Source: Cubamyces lactineus (taxonomy: Eukaryota > Basidiomycota > Agaricomycetes > Polyporales > Polyporaceae). Taken from it: a stretch of DNA of 64,000 nucleotides. Below are positions 1 to 12,138 of the stretch, piece by piece; within the stretch, counting starts at the first letter, position 1, and every line of letters begins with the position of its first letter. The translations under genes and the position numbers were made by a program. The notes below the pieces were generated by a model, which did no database searches, was not told the origin of the DNA, and was given only the letters and a program-made list of their open reading frames with translations. The DNA lies in NCBI GenBank assembly GCA_022376465.1, contig JACDTU010000011.1, positions 1,240,001 through 1,304,000 of the forward strand, given 5' to 3'.

Positions 1-2652
1 TACTCGCATTGCCGCATCAGTCAAACTCGTATCATATACCTACTTTACCTGTACTACTTATTATCTGCTCCTGTCGTATCTGCAGTACTTATTCGGTCTA
101 GAGGAACTCTCGCTCGCTCGCTCGCTCGTTGCTGCTGTCCCTGGCATGTGCACACACATCGGACTTGCTCTCCTGCCCCGCCTCTCTCTCCCCTATCCCT
201 TTCCTCGAGCTCGTGTGTCTGGCTAGTAGACGTCGTCATCGTTCTTTCCGTTTTCTCTCTGCTGCTCTCATTTCTTGGTCACTCTGTACACGCGCGCACC
301 CGTCGCGACTGGTGGAATATAAAGCTGAAACACACTCCCAATTGTACTGCTCGCGGACTGGACCTCTTGCTGCTTATCTCAAACTGTGGCTGTCGTCCTC
401 TGCTATCCTTGCGCTCTCCGAGTGTAAACTGTGAAGCCTGGCCGTTGGTGTCAGGGGTCTCGTAGGACGGGTAAGTTTAAGCTCTGGGTTGCTACTCGTC
501 GCCTAGCCTCTCGCCACCACCTTCGCTCGTTTCTCCTCTCTGCACTCTCAGCCCTCTCTTGGTCTCAGCATCTGCAAGAGGCCGATCACTTCCCAGGGAA
601 CTCCTTCCAGCTGATGATGTCGATGATGATGCGCTTCCCACTCCCCGAATCGTGATGATTTGATGACCAGCGAGCCTCCAGCTGAGCTTTCCGACCCTCG
701 TGCCGTCCTCAACCTGCGAACTTAGAGACCGGAATCTGATCGACGCCCGGTATCACTTTCAGCTCGGATAGCCCAAGTTGAAGACTTCGCGGAGTTCATG
801 GACGAGTGCCACATTGGATGGGGCGCACAGATGCGTCCTGCGCCCAGGAGCGGAGATATGCCACTCGAGGTACGCTATCTCTCGACCCCGTTCTCTCCTC
901 TGACGATCAATTTGTCCTCTCTCTCAGTCTCATCACACATCCCGCTGCGACCAGCGAGCGAGCTCTTCTCTGCGACGTCAAGCGCGCGCGTCTACCTTCC
1001 CGGCCTCACGACCGGCCAGCGAGCGATGCGTTCCCCATCGCTGATCGGGCCTACCGGCACAGACGCAGGATCCCGGAGCCCGAGGGACGCGCTTAGACAC
1101 GGATAGGTTCAACTTGCTTCAGGTATCATCTCACTGATGCACTCCCTGGTCTTCCATGCTTTGCACCTGCACACTCTGATATCAGCCTCATCTGTCCTCG
1201 GCCGCGGACCACATGTTCACGCCGCCCTTGGAAGAAGAGGTCACCGCAGCGCGGCCAGCAGCCAAGCGTGTTCCGCCACTAAGCACGACCCACGACCACG
1301 CAACGGCTTCCCTGCGTGTGCGAAAGTCATCATTCTTGCGATGCCGCCGGTAACGTATGAATTGCCCTGGAGATATCATAACACCACAGCTCCCCCGCCG
1401 CCGGCCGCGTGGTGCGTCTCTCGTCGGGCTCTTGGGGTCGTCGGGCCGCGGACCTCGTGCTGCTGCAGCGGCGGCGGCGGGACGGGGTGAAGGGAGGATT
1501 GTACGGCAGCAGTGGTCTCCTATTCTAAACACCCTCATGCTCTGTACAATCACCGCATGGTGGGCTTCTAGCAGACAATAGCACGACGGAAAATGGACCC
1601 GGATGAGCCCCTACCCCCGCATAACCTCCGGAAGAATGCGACCCAGTTCGGTATGCCCAGCTGCTCTCTCGGTCTGGGCAGGTATGAAACTCTATCGTAT
1701 AATAACCTCCGCGCGAAACAGGCCCAGGCCGGCAGCCCGCGAACAGGCGCACTAGTACTTGTAACCTGTGGCGCATGAAATGTGGCTCCGCCGCGCGGTC
1801 CAGATGGACAAAAGCTATCTTGAACTTTGTAGCTTCCCGATTCGAGCCTCCTCTTGAGTCTCTCCTCGCCCATGGGCGTTCCTGTGGCTCGTGGGCTGCA
1901 CAGCGTGCGGTCATTGGCACTGCGGTGCGAACGCATGACGCGCAGCCCGTGAACGGAAAGAGCTATCCTCGGACGATCGCTGTGTATGGTCAGCGCGCCG
2001 ACGACCGCGCCTCAGTTGGGATTTCTCCTCGCACGCACGCTGGACTGCCACGTCCGTGCAAGGAACTCAATGAGCCATGCTCGTAGCCAAATACCCACTT
2101 AGCATCAAGGCCTCGTAGCTTGGCGTTGCCTAGCCCACTGCTAGAGCCACCTTCGTGGAGCCTAGCTGTAGAGGAACGCTGGAGCACTGCAACTCGGAGC
2201 GTCCATTGATCCAGATATCAGCGTTCACGCAGCACCACTGAATGGTTTGAGCGGGTTCGGGATCATGATCTTCGCGGGACACGAAGCTCGGAAACAAAGA
2301 GGAGCCTGATATACGCAGTACATCATCATGCCCACGAGACCCCATCTCTCCTTCCGTGTTCAAATTCGAGTACCAACGCGCTGCGCTCCGATGGATATGG
2401 CGTCCTCCAGCTTACTACTCGGCTTCTCTGCTGGTTCGAGCGGATGTAGGCCCTCGCCGTGCTGAGACCGAATGCCCACGGATCGCTGACGGCATACCGA
2501 CCCCGACCCCGCCGTCGATGCGGGCGGAGGTCGATGGTCAACGAACCTAAAGCTGAAGACGATTCCTTCGGCGGTCACGGCCAGGACGTGGACGCACGAC
2601 GAGAGCCTCACCTGATATAATTCTGGCCGATCGAACGCTGCAGGCGGCGGCC
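1..2652. other. Gene-poor left end, no supported gene
   Basis: Only short overlapping frames are open here and none shows a recognisable domain. Fragments around 600-880 read like protein for short stretches, for example an acidic run near 615-660 and a piece ending at a GT donor near 880, but they do not join in phase into a gene. The stretch could be UTR, decayed coding sequence or relic transposon. A small CTCG microsatellite lies near its left edge. Confidence 0.5.
109..128. repeat. CTCG tetranucleotide microsatellite
   Basis: Five perfect head-to-tail CTCG units. It is a simple sequence repeat in the noncoding left end. Confidence 0.9.
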
Positions 2653-3231
2653 ATGGGGACCGTGTGCTCCACAGACCGTAGTCGTACCTCGCAGCGGATG
2701 CAGTGGCCAAAAGTGCATACACGCTCAAGGACAACGATATCCAAAAACACCGGCCGGCGGGCAGCAGTATCTACTCGGTCCCAGAGCCATGTGCGCCTGG
2801 CCATTTGGAGCGACTGTGTCACTATGATTCTAGGGGACAACGTGTTCGACCTTCGCAACTTCATCCTGTTCACGCGACGGTTCGACTTGGGTCCTCTGGG
2901 AAGACGGAACTTGGTGGTCTTTCGACGGTCCCGAAAAACACGCTCTGGTAAGGTACGCGCGCGGCCGCTCTGCTGCACTCACTGCTAACTTTCAGCTACC
3001 GCCCGTCCCGCCCTGTACTTCCGCCAGCACACTTCAGGCGGCGCAGACATCGCGGAGCGCGACGGTCGTATCAGAACCGCTTCACCAGCCGGCGGCCAGT
3101 ACATAATCTTTAGAACGAAGTTGTGGGCGGCTGTGCGCCCTCCTGGCGCAGGACACCCAGGCGGCGCGCCCAAGTACGTCACTGATGCATTAGTGCGTTC
3201 TCTCGCTTCGGCCGCCCTGGCACAGGGCTGA
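2653..3231 (+). CDS. Weak candidate: spliced hypothetical protein
   Basis: Two open segments, 2653-2947 and 2996-3231, join in phase across a 48-nt intron with a GTAAGG donor, a CTAAC branch-like site and a TTTCAG acceptor. The product would be about 176 residues, Arg-rich in the first half and Gly/Ala-rich in the second. No domain, signal peptide or membrane helix is recognised. Its only support is the clean intron and the matching phase. It could be a real small gene or a decayed fragment. Confidence 0.25.
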
Positions 3232-6200
3232 GGACAAGGTTGCGCCTGCACAGAGGACGATAATGGAAGCAGTAAAGCATGCGTAGAGGCTACGGCATCC
3301 GGCGCGGAGCTTGAGTTACACCCTCCCGGTGTGCGAGTGCCGGAGTGCTGAGTATGCACCGTGGCCGCAGGTGGACCGGTTGTGCAGGGCTGCGAACATG
3401 ATCCAGGAGGAGGAATATCTCGAATCTATGATGCAACCTCGCCTTGACGCTGGCCGCGGGATCAGATTTTCGATCTAGCAGAAGGGAGACAGGCGACGCG
3501 GTCAGAAGAGGAAGGGTTCGACTGGTGGCCCGTGGCTCCCTCCGTTTGCAACGCACGCGCTGGGCGATTCCGGATATCCTGACGCGAGTAGCGGCTGACC
3601 AGTCGCGGGAGAATACGGCGGGGTGTACGTACTTGTCCATCGAGAACAACGCTCAGTTCTCCTCGTCCTGTAAGAGAGCTCCCTCATCAACCATTCGCTC
3701 ACACGCGATTGGTACGCACCCCGTCGCAGCAGGTAAAGCGAGTAAGAGCAATGCCTAGAAGCTGCCCCCGCCCCCGTATTCAAATTCTGAGCAAGCGTTG
3801 TGACCACACCGTGGGTAGCTGGCGATGCACGCGGAGTCGTCTCCTTCCAACGCGTATTCGACATCACGCAATTGGCTTGGGCTACTTTGAGCTATCCGCC
3901 TACTCGTCCATTCGTCCAGCCGGCCTTCTCGTCATCGAGGCCCTGGATAAGACCTAGATGGCAACTACTGTGAAGAGTGCGTCCCGCCCACCCGGACGAG
4001 CTTACGTCCTTGACGCCTGCCTTTGCCTCCGAATGGCCAACTCGACCGTCCGATTATTGAGATTGCGTTTCCGCCTAATCCCCATCTGCGAGACGTATTC
4101 TGTCCTCCTCTGGACCTCAGCTGCCAAGGCCGAGGCCACCACGGGCTGGTCCGGTCCAAAGGCGCCTGCGGACGTTCCTCGCGGAAACCATCGCAGAAAG
4201 GCCGTCCATTCCTGGCATCCTCTCCTCATCCTGCGGGAGAACCGCGAGCTTGCTGGGAGGCTTCGCTTTCTGATGAGTCTGACCGCGGGGATGATTAGGG
4301 GCCTGGTCGAGACGTTACCTCATATCGGCGCAGCCCAGGGGAGCTACTGAGTTACCGGCTCCCCATGTGCAAGATCGCAGGAGAGCGTTCGCGTGCGACC
4401 GCGAGCGTGGAGACATTGAGTCTGTGCGACCTGTTCGTTCCCGGGCGAAGGCCAAGTGCGCACAAACCCGTCCGAACGTTCACAGCACGGGCGAAGGTTG
4501 GTCGACGAGGACGCTATACTCGGCATGCGATCTTCGATGTTTGGCAGTTTCTGTCGACCGCATGTCGACCGGCGTCCAAACCGCGCGCGTCCCAAACCAG
4601 CGTCGCCGTCCCAACCGCGAGAGCCAGCCGCCGGGAGAACTGCGATCTCATCAGGTGCGCCCCAGCCCTTCTTCCTCGAGTTCACGGTGCGGTCGCACAT
4701 GTCCACATCAACCGCTCGAGAGCGCACAGTCCCGTGCCGTTCATGCCTATCGCCGGTCAATGGGAGAGGCGGAGTCTGAGGTTGCAATAAGCGGTCTTGT
4801 ACTTTCCACATGCGGAGGGATAGAAGGAACAGTAGTCGCGACCGTACGTCTACTATGCATACCTTTGCGCGCTCATCAAACTCTAATACTGATACTCGCC
4901 CCCCATTCAATTGGGCTCGAAGAGACCCTGGATGCAATCAGAGCCGAGTGGGCAAAGCGGGACAATTTCAAGTCATCGCACGGGGCCGACAGCTGGTGAC
5001 GGAAAACCGCGCAGCGAAAATCCGTCGAGCATCTCTTCAGGATGGAGGACCAGCCGACCTGATAACATCTACGGGGCCGTAGCCAGACAAGATGTAAGCG
5101 AGTAATCGAATGAGTACGGCGCACCCCAGAGCCAGAGTCATGACACTCCGATCGAGTCTCTGATGCGACCTGCGCCGATACTGCGATCTACAGAGTGAGA
5201 GTCGATGCTGAGTGGTCTGTACAACTGCCGTGATCTGAAATTACACACCTACGCCTCGCCCAACACTAGTAGCGTCACACTCTGCCGCAACGTTCAAGGG
5301 TGTAGCCATGTCCCGGCCATATCGACTCTTCTTGTCACACCGGCGAGGTTCCTGCACGCGTACAACGACGCCGCGAGATGGCGCCCAGGTGCGACCCTTT
5401 GCCACTGTTCTGCAGCGGTCATCGCGGACTCTTCCAAATATCCAGCGGGAACGGGTGACCTATGGCGCTAAAAATGATCTGCGCCCAGTGTGCTGGCTCT
5501 CTCGGCACATCGCCACTGCACGAGCCTGTTACACAATCAGAACGTATGTTTGCGATACATACTTCACCTGGACCCCGGTGATATTGCTCTCCGACAGTCT
5601 CGCCGACTTTCACCTACAAACTCCGCCCTGCCGCCACGGTGGTGCCTTGCACGGCAGCCTGACGGCGTAGAGCTGGCTGAGTCGGCTTCAACGCGTTTCA
5701 GGAAGATATTGTCGGCACGAAACACCCCCTTACCACCTTGCCCTGTTGGTTAGGTCCGGCGCCGGTCGGAAGAACGGTTCTAAAGACCTGATGACCACCA
5801 CGAGCGGCGACAAACAGTTGTCTAACTCCGCGTAAACGCACCAGTAGAGCGCTCGCAGATGGCGGCTTTTCTGAATACGGTATTCAGGAAGAGACGCTTG
5901 CGGTATCGGCGTTGTAGATGTTCGATGGGCTGCAGGAACAACGGGGTTATTACAGCGGTCTACTACCCCTGAATCTGACGAGAAACTCAGCTCGCTTGCG
6001 TGACCCAATCTCTCGGAGGCCAAGATTGTGCGCCTGAATTGATTATTCTTGTTTTTGCATTCATCTGTCATCTTAGGCTACCGCTGTAGGTCATTTATCG
6101 TGCAGCTAGAGTCTGCCAAGACGCGACGCTGATTATGGCGATCCGGAGAATTTTCCTGAGTAGTTGCAGAAGAGTGAGGACTTGGACCAGGTAGCATGGT

Positions 6201-7310
6201 TCGGTCAACAGGTACATGTGGAACTGCACGCCAACGAAATTGAATGAAGCCATAGACTGCAGTAGGGGTAGCGCCATCGTAACCTGGTCAAATGTGTGGC
6301 ACATGTGAGGTGCTATACGTGTATGTTGCCTGATTGACTAACCTCATCGGTTGCTGCGGACAATCCGTTCGTATGTTCGGGCATACATGTTGTGTCACAT
6401 ACAACAGATGATAATCCTATGATCGTCACTGCCATAGTATTTCAGCGCGAGCTGAGTGGTGGCAGACTGGACGCCGAGCGCAAGGAGTAATTTACTGAGG
6501 CAATTGACGGGGATGGCATGTGTAATGTGTTGAATCCCGTCACCGTGAGCTGCTAAAGGGCGCTCCTTTCCGGCGTGATCCAGCTCCCAAGCATATGGAG
6601 CCGGAGTCGAGATGGTCTTAGTACCGCATTGCTCAACGACGTGTTGCAAGGAGGTAGCGAAAAGCATTGGCAAGTAGATGCAGCATAGCATATGCGCGAT
6701 GAATCACATTTTTAGTACAGAGATAGCCTGAGTGAAGGCAGCCCTTCAGGATACATGCAGAAGAGAATGTGGACGAAGGTGACGGTCGTAAGAGAGAGAG
6801 AGACGGGCCTCGTGACGTCGGGAACAAACAACACGTAAACAACATCAGCTCGGCATACTCCGAGCCCGCCCCAAGCCTATTGGCTGAACTTGAACTTGAA
6901 GCTGCTGCTACGCTGGGACCGTAACTCACTTTGTACCATCCAGCGACGACTATGCAGCTTTTAGGGCTGGATATTACGCTTGAAAGAAAGAGTACGCAGG
7001 GCGGGAAGAGCGCAGCTCTAGTCCAGCCATCGACTAAGTACTACACCTTCCGGCCTTCGCTCTTCAGCTTCCGGTCCTTCTCCTCCTTCCCGACCCAATC
7101 GCTGACAAACAAATGGCCTGGCAAGGCGCCATACGCCTTCCTGCGAACAGGCGCGTGATGCGCCCAAACTTCTCCTTGGCCGTCCTGTGCGTGTGCGAAT
7201 ACCTAGAATTCGCTTAAAAGCCGACGCAGCACCCTTTCATGTCGCGAATCCCGCAGCCGCGACCTTCTTGCCTCCCAGTTACCACCACCATCTCTCTCGT
7301 CTAAGGTGCC
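3232..7310. other. Gene-poor interval, no supported gene
   Basis: Several frames stay open for 100-200 codons on both strands at 3.9-5.0 kb, but they overlap each other, look like GC-driven chance ORFs and show no recognisable family. The interval from 5.7 to 6.9 kb has small hydrophobic frames on the minus strand that I could not connect. The last 150 bases are the promoter of the first epoxide hydrolase. Confidence 0.5.
7153..7310 (+). promoter_or_regulatory. Promoter of epoxide hydrolase copy 1
   Basis: An 18-bp block at 7153-7170 (GCGTGATGCGCCCAAACT) is identical to one at 9778-9795 upstream of copy 2. A TTAAAAG TATA-like box near 7213 lies about 97 bp before the ATG, the same distance as in copy 2. 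The shared block shows the duplication carried its promoter. A regulatory role for the box is inferred. Confidence 0.45.
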
Positions 7311-8983
7311 ATGGCAGCAACTACAGAGCAGTCCTTCACACTCTCCGTGTCTGATGCTGATCTCGACTTCCTTCGTAAGAAGCTCGAGCTTGTACGCTTC
7401 CCGGACGAGCTTGAAGGCGCAGGATGGGATTATGGCGTGCCCCTAGCTGATATCAAGCGCCTTGTCGCTCACTGGAAGGACAAGTTCGATTGGCGTAAAT
7501 CCGAGGCGGAGATTAACAAACTTCCCATGTTCACGCGCGACATCGAAATCGAAGGCTTCGGGACGCTGAATATCCATTACCTTCATCAAAAGAGTGAGGT
7601 CAAAAACGCCATTCCCCTGCTCTTCGTGCACGGATGTACGTCCAACTCCTTCCTACGATATACCTGATTCCTCGTCGCCTATAGTTCGGATGTGTGCTAA
7701 TGCTCGTATATCTAGGGCCGGGAGACTTCCTCGAAGTGCGCAAGATGCTCCCTCTCTTGACGGCGAAGTCGGCAGATCATCCCAGCTTCCATGTTGTCGC
7801 CCTCAGTCTCCCCGGTTTCGGCTTCTCTGAAGCACCAAAGAAGCCTGGCTTCGCTGGTCGTCAGTATGCCGAGGTCCGTACAAGAGCCAGACATACAATG
7901 AGCGTATTCTGAGACTAATTGATCCAATAGGTATTCACGAAGCTCATGTCATCCTTGGGATACGAAGAGTACGGTAAGCGTTGGATGCGTAATTGTACAG
8001 TTCTATGATAAGGCACTAATGACTTTCTATCAGTGTACCAGGGCGGCGACTGGGGTCATCTGGTGAGGAGTTCCGATTCTAGACAATCCCGATGTAGACT
8101 CAGATGTAAACCTTCTCCCTTAGCTTGGGATGCATGCCGTCACCCACTATGGGAACAAGAATATCAAAGCCTGGCATACTAATATGCCTGCGTACGTCTT
8201 TCATCACATCTACCATACATCGCAGAGTCAAAATGCTCAAATATGCCCATTGCTCGACGTAGATGCAAGCCACCGACATTCTTCTCCCACCCCCTCGCCT
8301 TCCTCGGTATGCTCACAATTCCGTTCAGCAAGTCGACGAAAGCTGGACTGGAACATACCATGATATGGCGCAAGAAGGGATTCGGTTACTACCTCGAGCA
8401 AGCTACGAAACCTCAGACGCTTGGGTACAGCCTCGCCGACTCGCCTGTTGGTCTTCTTGCGTGGATATATGAGAAGCTTGTCGGATGGTCAGACAACTAT
8501 TCCTGGACGGAGGACGAGGGTAAGAGCAGCCTGGCTTCTCAGCGTACGATACTAACACCTGAATGTGCGCAGTGATCGAGTGGATATCCATCTACTGGTT
8601 CTCGCGCACCGGCCCCGCTGCTGCGGGACGTATCTACTACGAGATGACGGGTGGGAACGCGCACGACACGTTCCACGGCACTACGTGGACATCCATCCCG
8701 ACTGGTGTATCATACTTCCCCTATGAACTCGTTCGTCTGCCCCGGTCGTAAGTATTATTGTTCGCTTCTTAGACCAGCTTTCCCTCATGCTGACAACGTC
8801 TACTATGCGTCTTGCAGATGGTCCCATACGTTGGGTAGGATCGTATTCGAGTCCGAGCACGATAAGGGCGGGCACTTTGCCGCGTTCGAGGCGCCAGAAC
8901 AGCTTGCAGGCGACTTGCGCAAGATGTTTGGCAAGAATGGGCCCGCCCACGGAGTTGTTCCGGGAAAGAATGGGTATGACTGA
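7311..8983 (+). CDS. Epoxide hydrolase, alpha/beta-hydrolase fold (tandem copy 1)
   Basis: Eight exons (7311-7635, 7716-7873, 7931-7973, 8034-8062, 8124-8191, 8263-8519, 8573-8747, 8818-8983) join in phase to a 406-residue protein. Residues 1-105 match the epoxide hydrolase N-terminal region (EHN), ending in the HGWPG oxyanion motif, which is split by intron 1. The nucleophile elbow reads GGDWG, with Asp as the expected nucleophile, and the C-terminal KGGHFAAFE supplies the catalytic His. In this family the Asp attacks an epoxide and water releases the diol. The length is normal for soluble fungal and bacterial EHN-type enzymes, and no signal peptide is visible, so it is probably cytosolic. 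Copy 2 lies 0.9 kb downstream with the same exon lengths. Substrate unknown; detoxification or secondary metabolism is possible. Confidence 0.92.
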
Positions 8984-9926
8984 TCTGGTGGTATACTCGA
9001 GATACCATTTCCTCGTCTGCGACCTTCGTGAATGGTTCCTCATAGAACTCCGGGACTTCGAGAACGTTGGAGTGTGTCTTGTTTTGAAGTGACGCTTGTA
9101 TCGTCTGACGCGATGGTGCCATGGTTCCCGCGCTATCTGAAGCTAAGGAGGGTAACGTGTTATTGTCAGTGCATGGTCCGCTGGTGCGAAAACGTCTCGT
9201 GGGCCGCAGTCGATCAAGTACTACCAGTTACCGTTATTCTGTCACGTTCGAGTTCAATGTCATCCATCTCTTTCAACCTCTGGACAGCGGCTGAAATCAT
9301 GATAGGATGGACATAGCTTCAGTTAACGCTTCCAGCGTACAATGCTGTCCGTGACCTCAGGAGAGAGTGAATTTCGTCCGTTTTCCCGACAAACTCGAGG
9401 GCGCAGGATAGTGCCGGGCGGACGATACATTTGATGACGCCAGAGACAAACAACGCGTTAACTACGCATTCGGCAATGTCCGGGAGCATCTTCCTGCCTG
9501 AAACCACTCTGGCCATTGCGCATGCAGCTGAAGCCAAGTATGTAACACCCGACTGCAGTACAGCCTTACTCACCCACGGGGACACCGACGTAGACCCCAC
9601 TCTCGAGTCTGGCTCAGACCAAAGGTTTCACGAAAACCCGCAAGTGAGACTTAACGCGGCCCAACGGCCGTTGAGCCCTTCTTCCGATCCTTGCTTCTCC
9701 CTACTTTCTGACTCATTCGCTGACACAGTCTATGGCAAACAACTAACTTAGTAACAAGGCACATTACGCCAGCTGGAGCGTGATGCGCCCAAACTCCCCC
9801 CTTGCTCTTCTTGTGTGGACGTCGATTTATTTAAAGGCCGATGCAGCGACGCAGATCCCGTTATTCTAACCTTCTTGCCTTCCCGCCGTTACCGCCAACG
9901 CCGTCTTCGTCTTATTCCAAGGAACT
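8984..9926. other. Intergenic between the two epoxide hydrolases
   Basis: Holds the 3' region of copy 1 and the promoter of copy 2. Short frames at 9319-9751 on both strands show no recognisable domain. No remnant of a third hydrolase copy is evident. Confidence 0.5.
9778..9926 (+). promoter_or_regulatory. Promoter of epoxide hydrolase copy 2
   Basis: The 18-bp block at 9778-9795 is identical to that of copy 1. A TTTATTTAAAG TATA-like box at 9826-9836 lies about 95 bp before the ATG. The stretch between the box and the TATA element is pyrimidine-rich in both copies but otherwise diverged. Confidence 0.45.
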
Positions 9927-11593
9927 ATGGCTGCAGCTCTAGAGCAGCCTTTCACCCTCTCTGTGTCCGATGCCGACCTCGAGCTCCTCTATAAGAAACT
10001 TCAGCTTGCGCGCTTCCCGGACGAGCTCGAAGGCGCAGGATGGGATTATGGCGCGCCCCTAGCTGATATCAAGCGCCTTGTCGCTCACTGGAAGGACAAG
10101 TTCGATTGGCGTAAATCCGAGGCGGAGATTAACAAACTCCCTATGTTCACGCGCGACATCGAAATTGAAGGTTTCGGGTCGATGAACATCCATTACCTTC
10201 ACCAAAAGAGCGAAGTCAAGAACGCTATCCCTCTTCTCTTCGTGCACGGATGTATGTCCCCCTCTTCCTCGCTGCATACCCGAAGTTGTGTGCTCTCCCC
10301 TCCAAACAGGCGTTAATGCTCGTATAATTAGGGCCGGGAGACTTCCTCGAAGTCCGCAAGATGCTCCCTCTCTTGACGGCGAAGTCGGCAGATCATCCTA
10401 GCTTCCATGTTGTCGCCCCCAGTCTCCCAGGTTTCGGCTTCTCTGAAGCACCAAAGAGGTCTGGCTTCGCTGGACGTCAGTATGCAGAGGTGCGTGTGGA
10501 AACCAGGTACTTCTCTAGCGTATCCTAGGACTAATCTGCTGATCTAGGTGTTCACGAAGCTCATGTCATCCTTGGGGTACGAGGAATACGGTGAGCCTTC
10601 AATGCGTAGGTTGATGCCATACGATTGGGCCCTGAACACGCTTCTATCAGTGTACCAGGGTGGAGATTGGGGTCACCTGGTAAGACGTTTGCGTCCATAC
10701 TGACTTAACATGCTGACCTTCGCCCTTTAGCTCGGTATGCATGCCGTGACCCACTATGGTCACAAGAACATCAAAGCCTGGCACACCAACATGCCGGCGT
10801 ACGTTTTCTATGCCCGTCTCAGGCTTCCTGCGAACCCACAGCGCTGATATGTTTCCTACTTCACAGTAGATGCAGACCCCCGACGTTCTTCTCCCATCCC
10901 CTCGTCTTCATGGACATGTTCATGAGCTCAATCAGTAAATCGACGAAAGCTGGGTTGGAACATACCAACGCTTGGCGCAAGAAAGGATATGGGTACTTCC
11001 TAGAGCAAGCAACCAAACCTCAGACGCTCGGGTACAGCCTCTCCGACTCGCCTGTCGGACTGCTCGCGTGGATATACGAAAAGCTCATTGGATGGACGGA
11101 TAACTATCCGTGGACTGAGGACGAAGGTAAGCACAAACTAGCCCTCTGGATCATCACCACTCACCTCGGAATGCATGCAGTGATCGAGTGGATCTCCATC
11201 TACTGGTTCTCGCGCGCCGGACCAGCGGCTGCGGGACGTATCTACTACGAGATGACGGGCTGTAACACGCACGACCCATGGCATGGTACGAAGTGGACGT
11301 CCATTCCGACTGGCGTGTCCTACTTTCCCTGTGAGCTGGTCCATTTGCCTCATACGTGAGTACCTCCACCGACCCCTCAGACCAGCCTTCATTGATGCTA
11401 ACAATTGGCCGTCTCGCTGTCTTACAGGCTGTCGCACATGCTCGGAAAGCTCGTGTTTGAGTCCGAGCACGAGAAGGGCGGGCACTTTGCCGCGTTCGAA
11501 GTGCCGGAGCTACTCGCGGGCGATTTGCGCAAAATGTATGGCAAAGGTGGGCCTGCGTATGGTGTTGTCCCAGGAACGAACGGTTATGATTGA
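9927..11593 (+). CDS. Epoxide hydrolase, alpha/beta-hydrolase fold (tandem copy 2)
   Basis: Exons 9927-10251, 10332-10489, 10548-10590, 10651-10679, 10731-10798, 10870-11126, 11181-11355 and 11428-11593 have exactly the same lengths and phases as copy 1 and encode 406 residues. The EHN region, HGWPG (rebuilt across intron 1), GGDWG nucleophile elbow and KGGHFAAFE catalytic-His motif are all present, so the copy looks active. Differences cluster after the nucleophile, for example FMDMFMSSI where copy 1 has FLGMLTIPF in the cap region before the shared [11 protein letters not shown] stretch. That could change substrate preference. The pair clearly arose by tandem duplication. Introns have diverged far more than exons, which suggests selection to keep both proteins. 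Confidence 0.92.
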
Positions 11594-12138
11594 AGTGGCA
11601 GTGTATTTCTGATACTAGGATGTCCGGGTGGTTGTCTGTGTATTCAGCATGTGTCGCGTGTTCTTCAACGTTCACACAGACGATCTCGATGGGCACAGTA
11701 GATCCTTGATGTCTATTCTGTGCCTTCGTTCGCTTGTAGCAATGTATCTAGCACTGTGATTAGACTTGCGATTTCTGGGATTGGGGTGAACCGTTTGCGC
11801 GCGCGAGAGAATGTCCATACTCGCAGAGATGGTACTCCGACTGCACTCATACCTTGATCCTCACGAGATGATCGCTGTCACGTTCTACAAGACGTTGTCG
11901 TTGGATCTCAATCCCGACTAGGCCCTTCCGAACGGCACCGCGAACAATGTAAGTCGCGCACTGAGGTCAGCCTCTCGCGCGGTCTCAACCGCAACTCCGA
12001 TTCCGTACCTCGCTACTACATCTTCCTGACTCGTCGGCTGACATTCCCCACCTACTTCCTCCCTACCACCATCTACCCACCCACCCCACACCGATAGTCA
12101 AGCTGCTGTGTAGTCTACTCCTCCTACTTTTCTTCACG
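11594..12138. other. Intergenic, promoter side of the acidic protein gene
   Basis: No gene. The last 100 bases are CT/CCACC-rich, typical of the leader just before a basidiomycete start codon. Confidence 0.5.

Noticed and set aside
4344..4999. Overlapping ORFs of about 200 codons on both strands
   Set aside because: Both strands and several frames are open together in a GC-rich stretch. None has a recognisable motif, signal peptide or introns.
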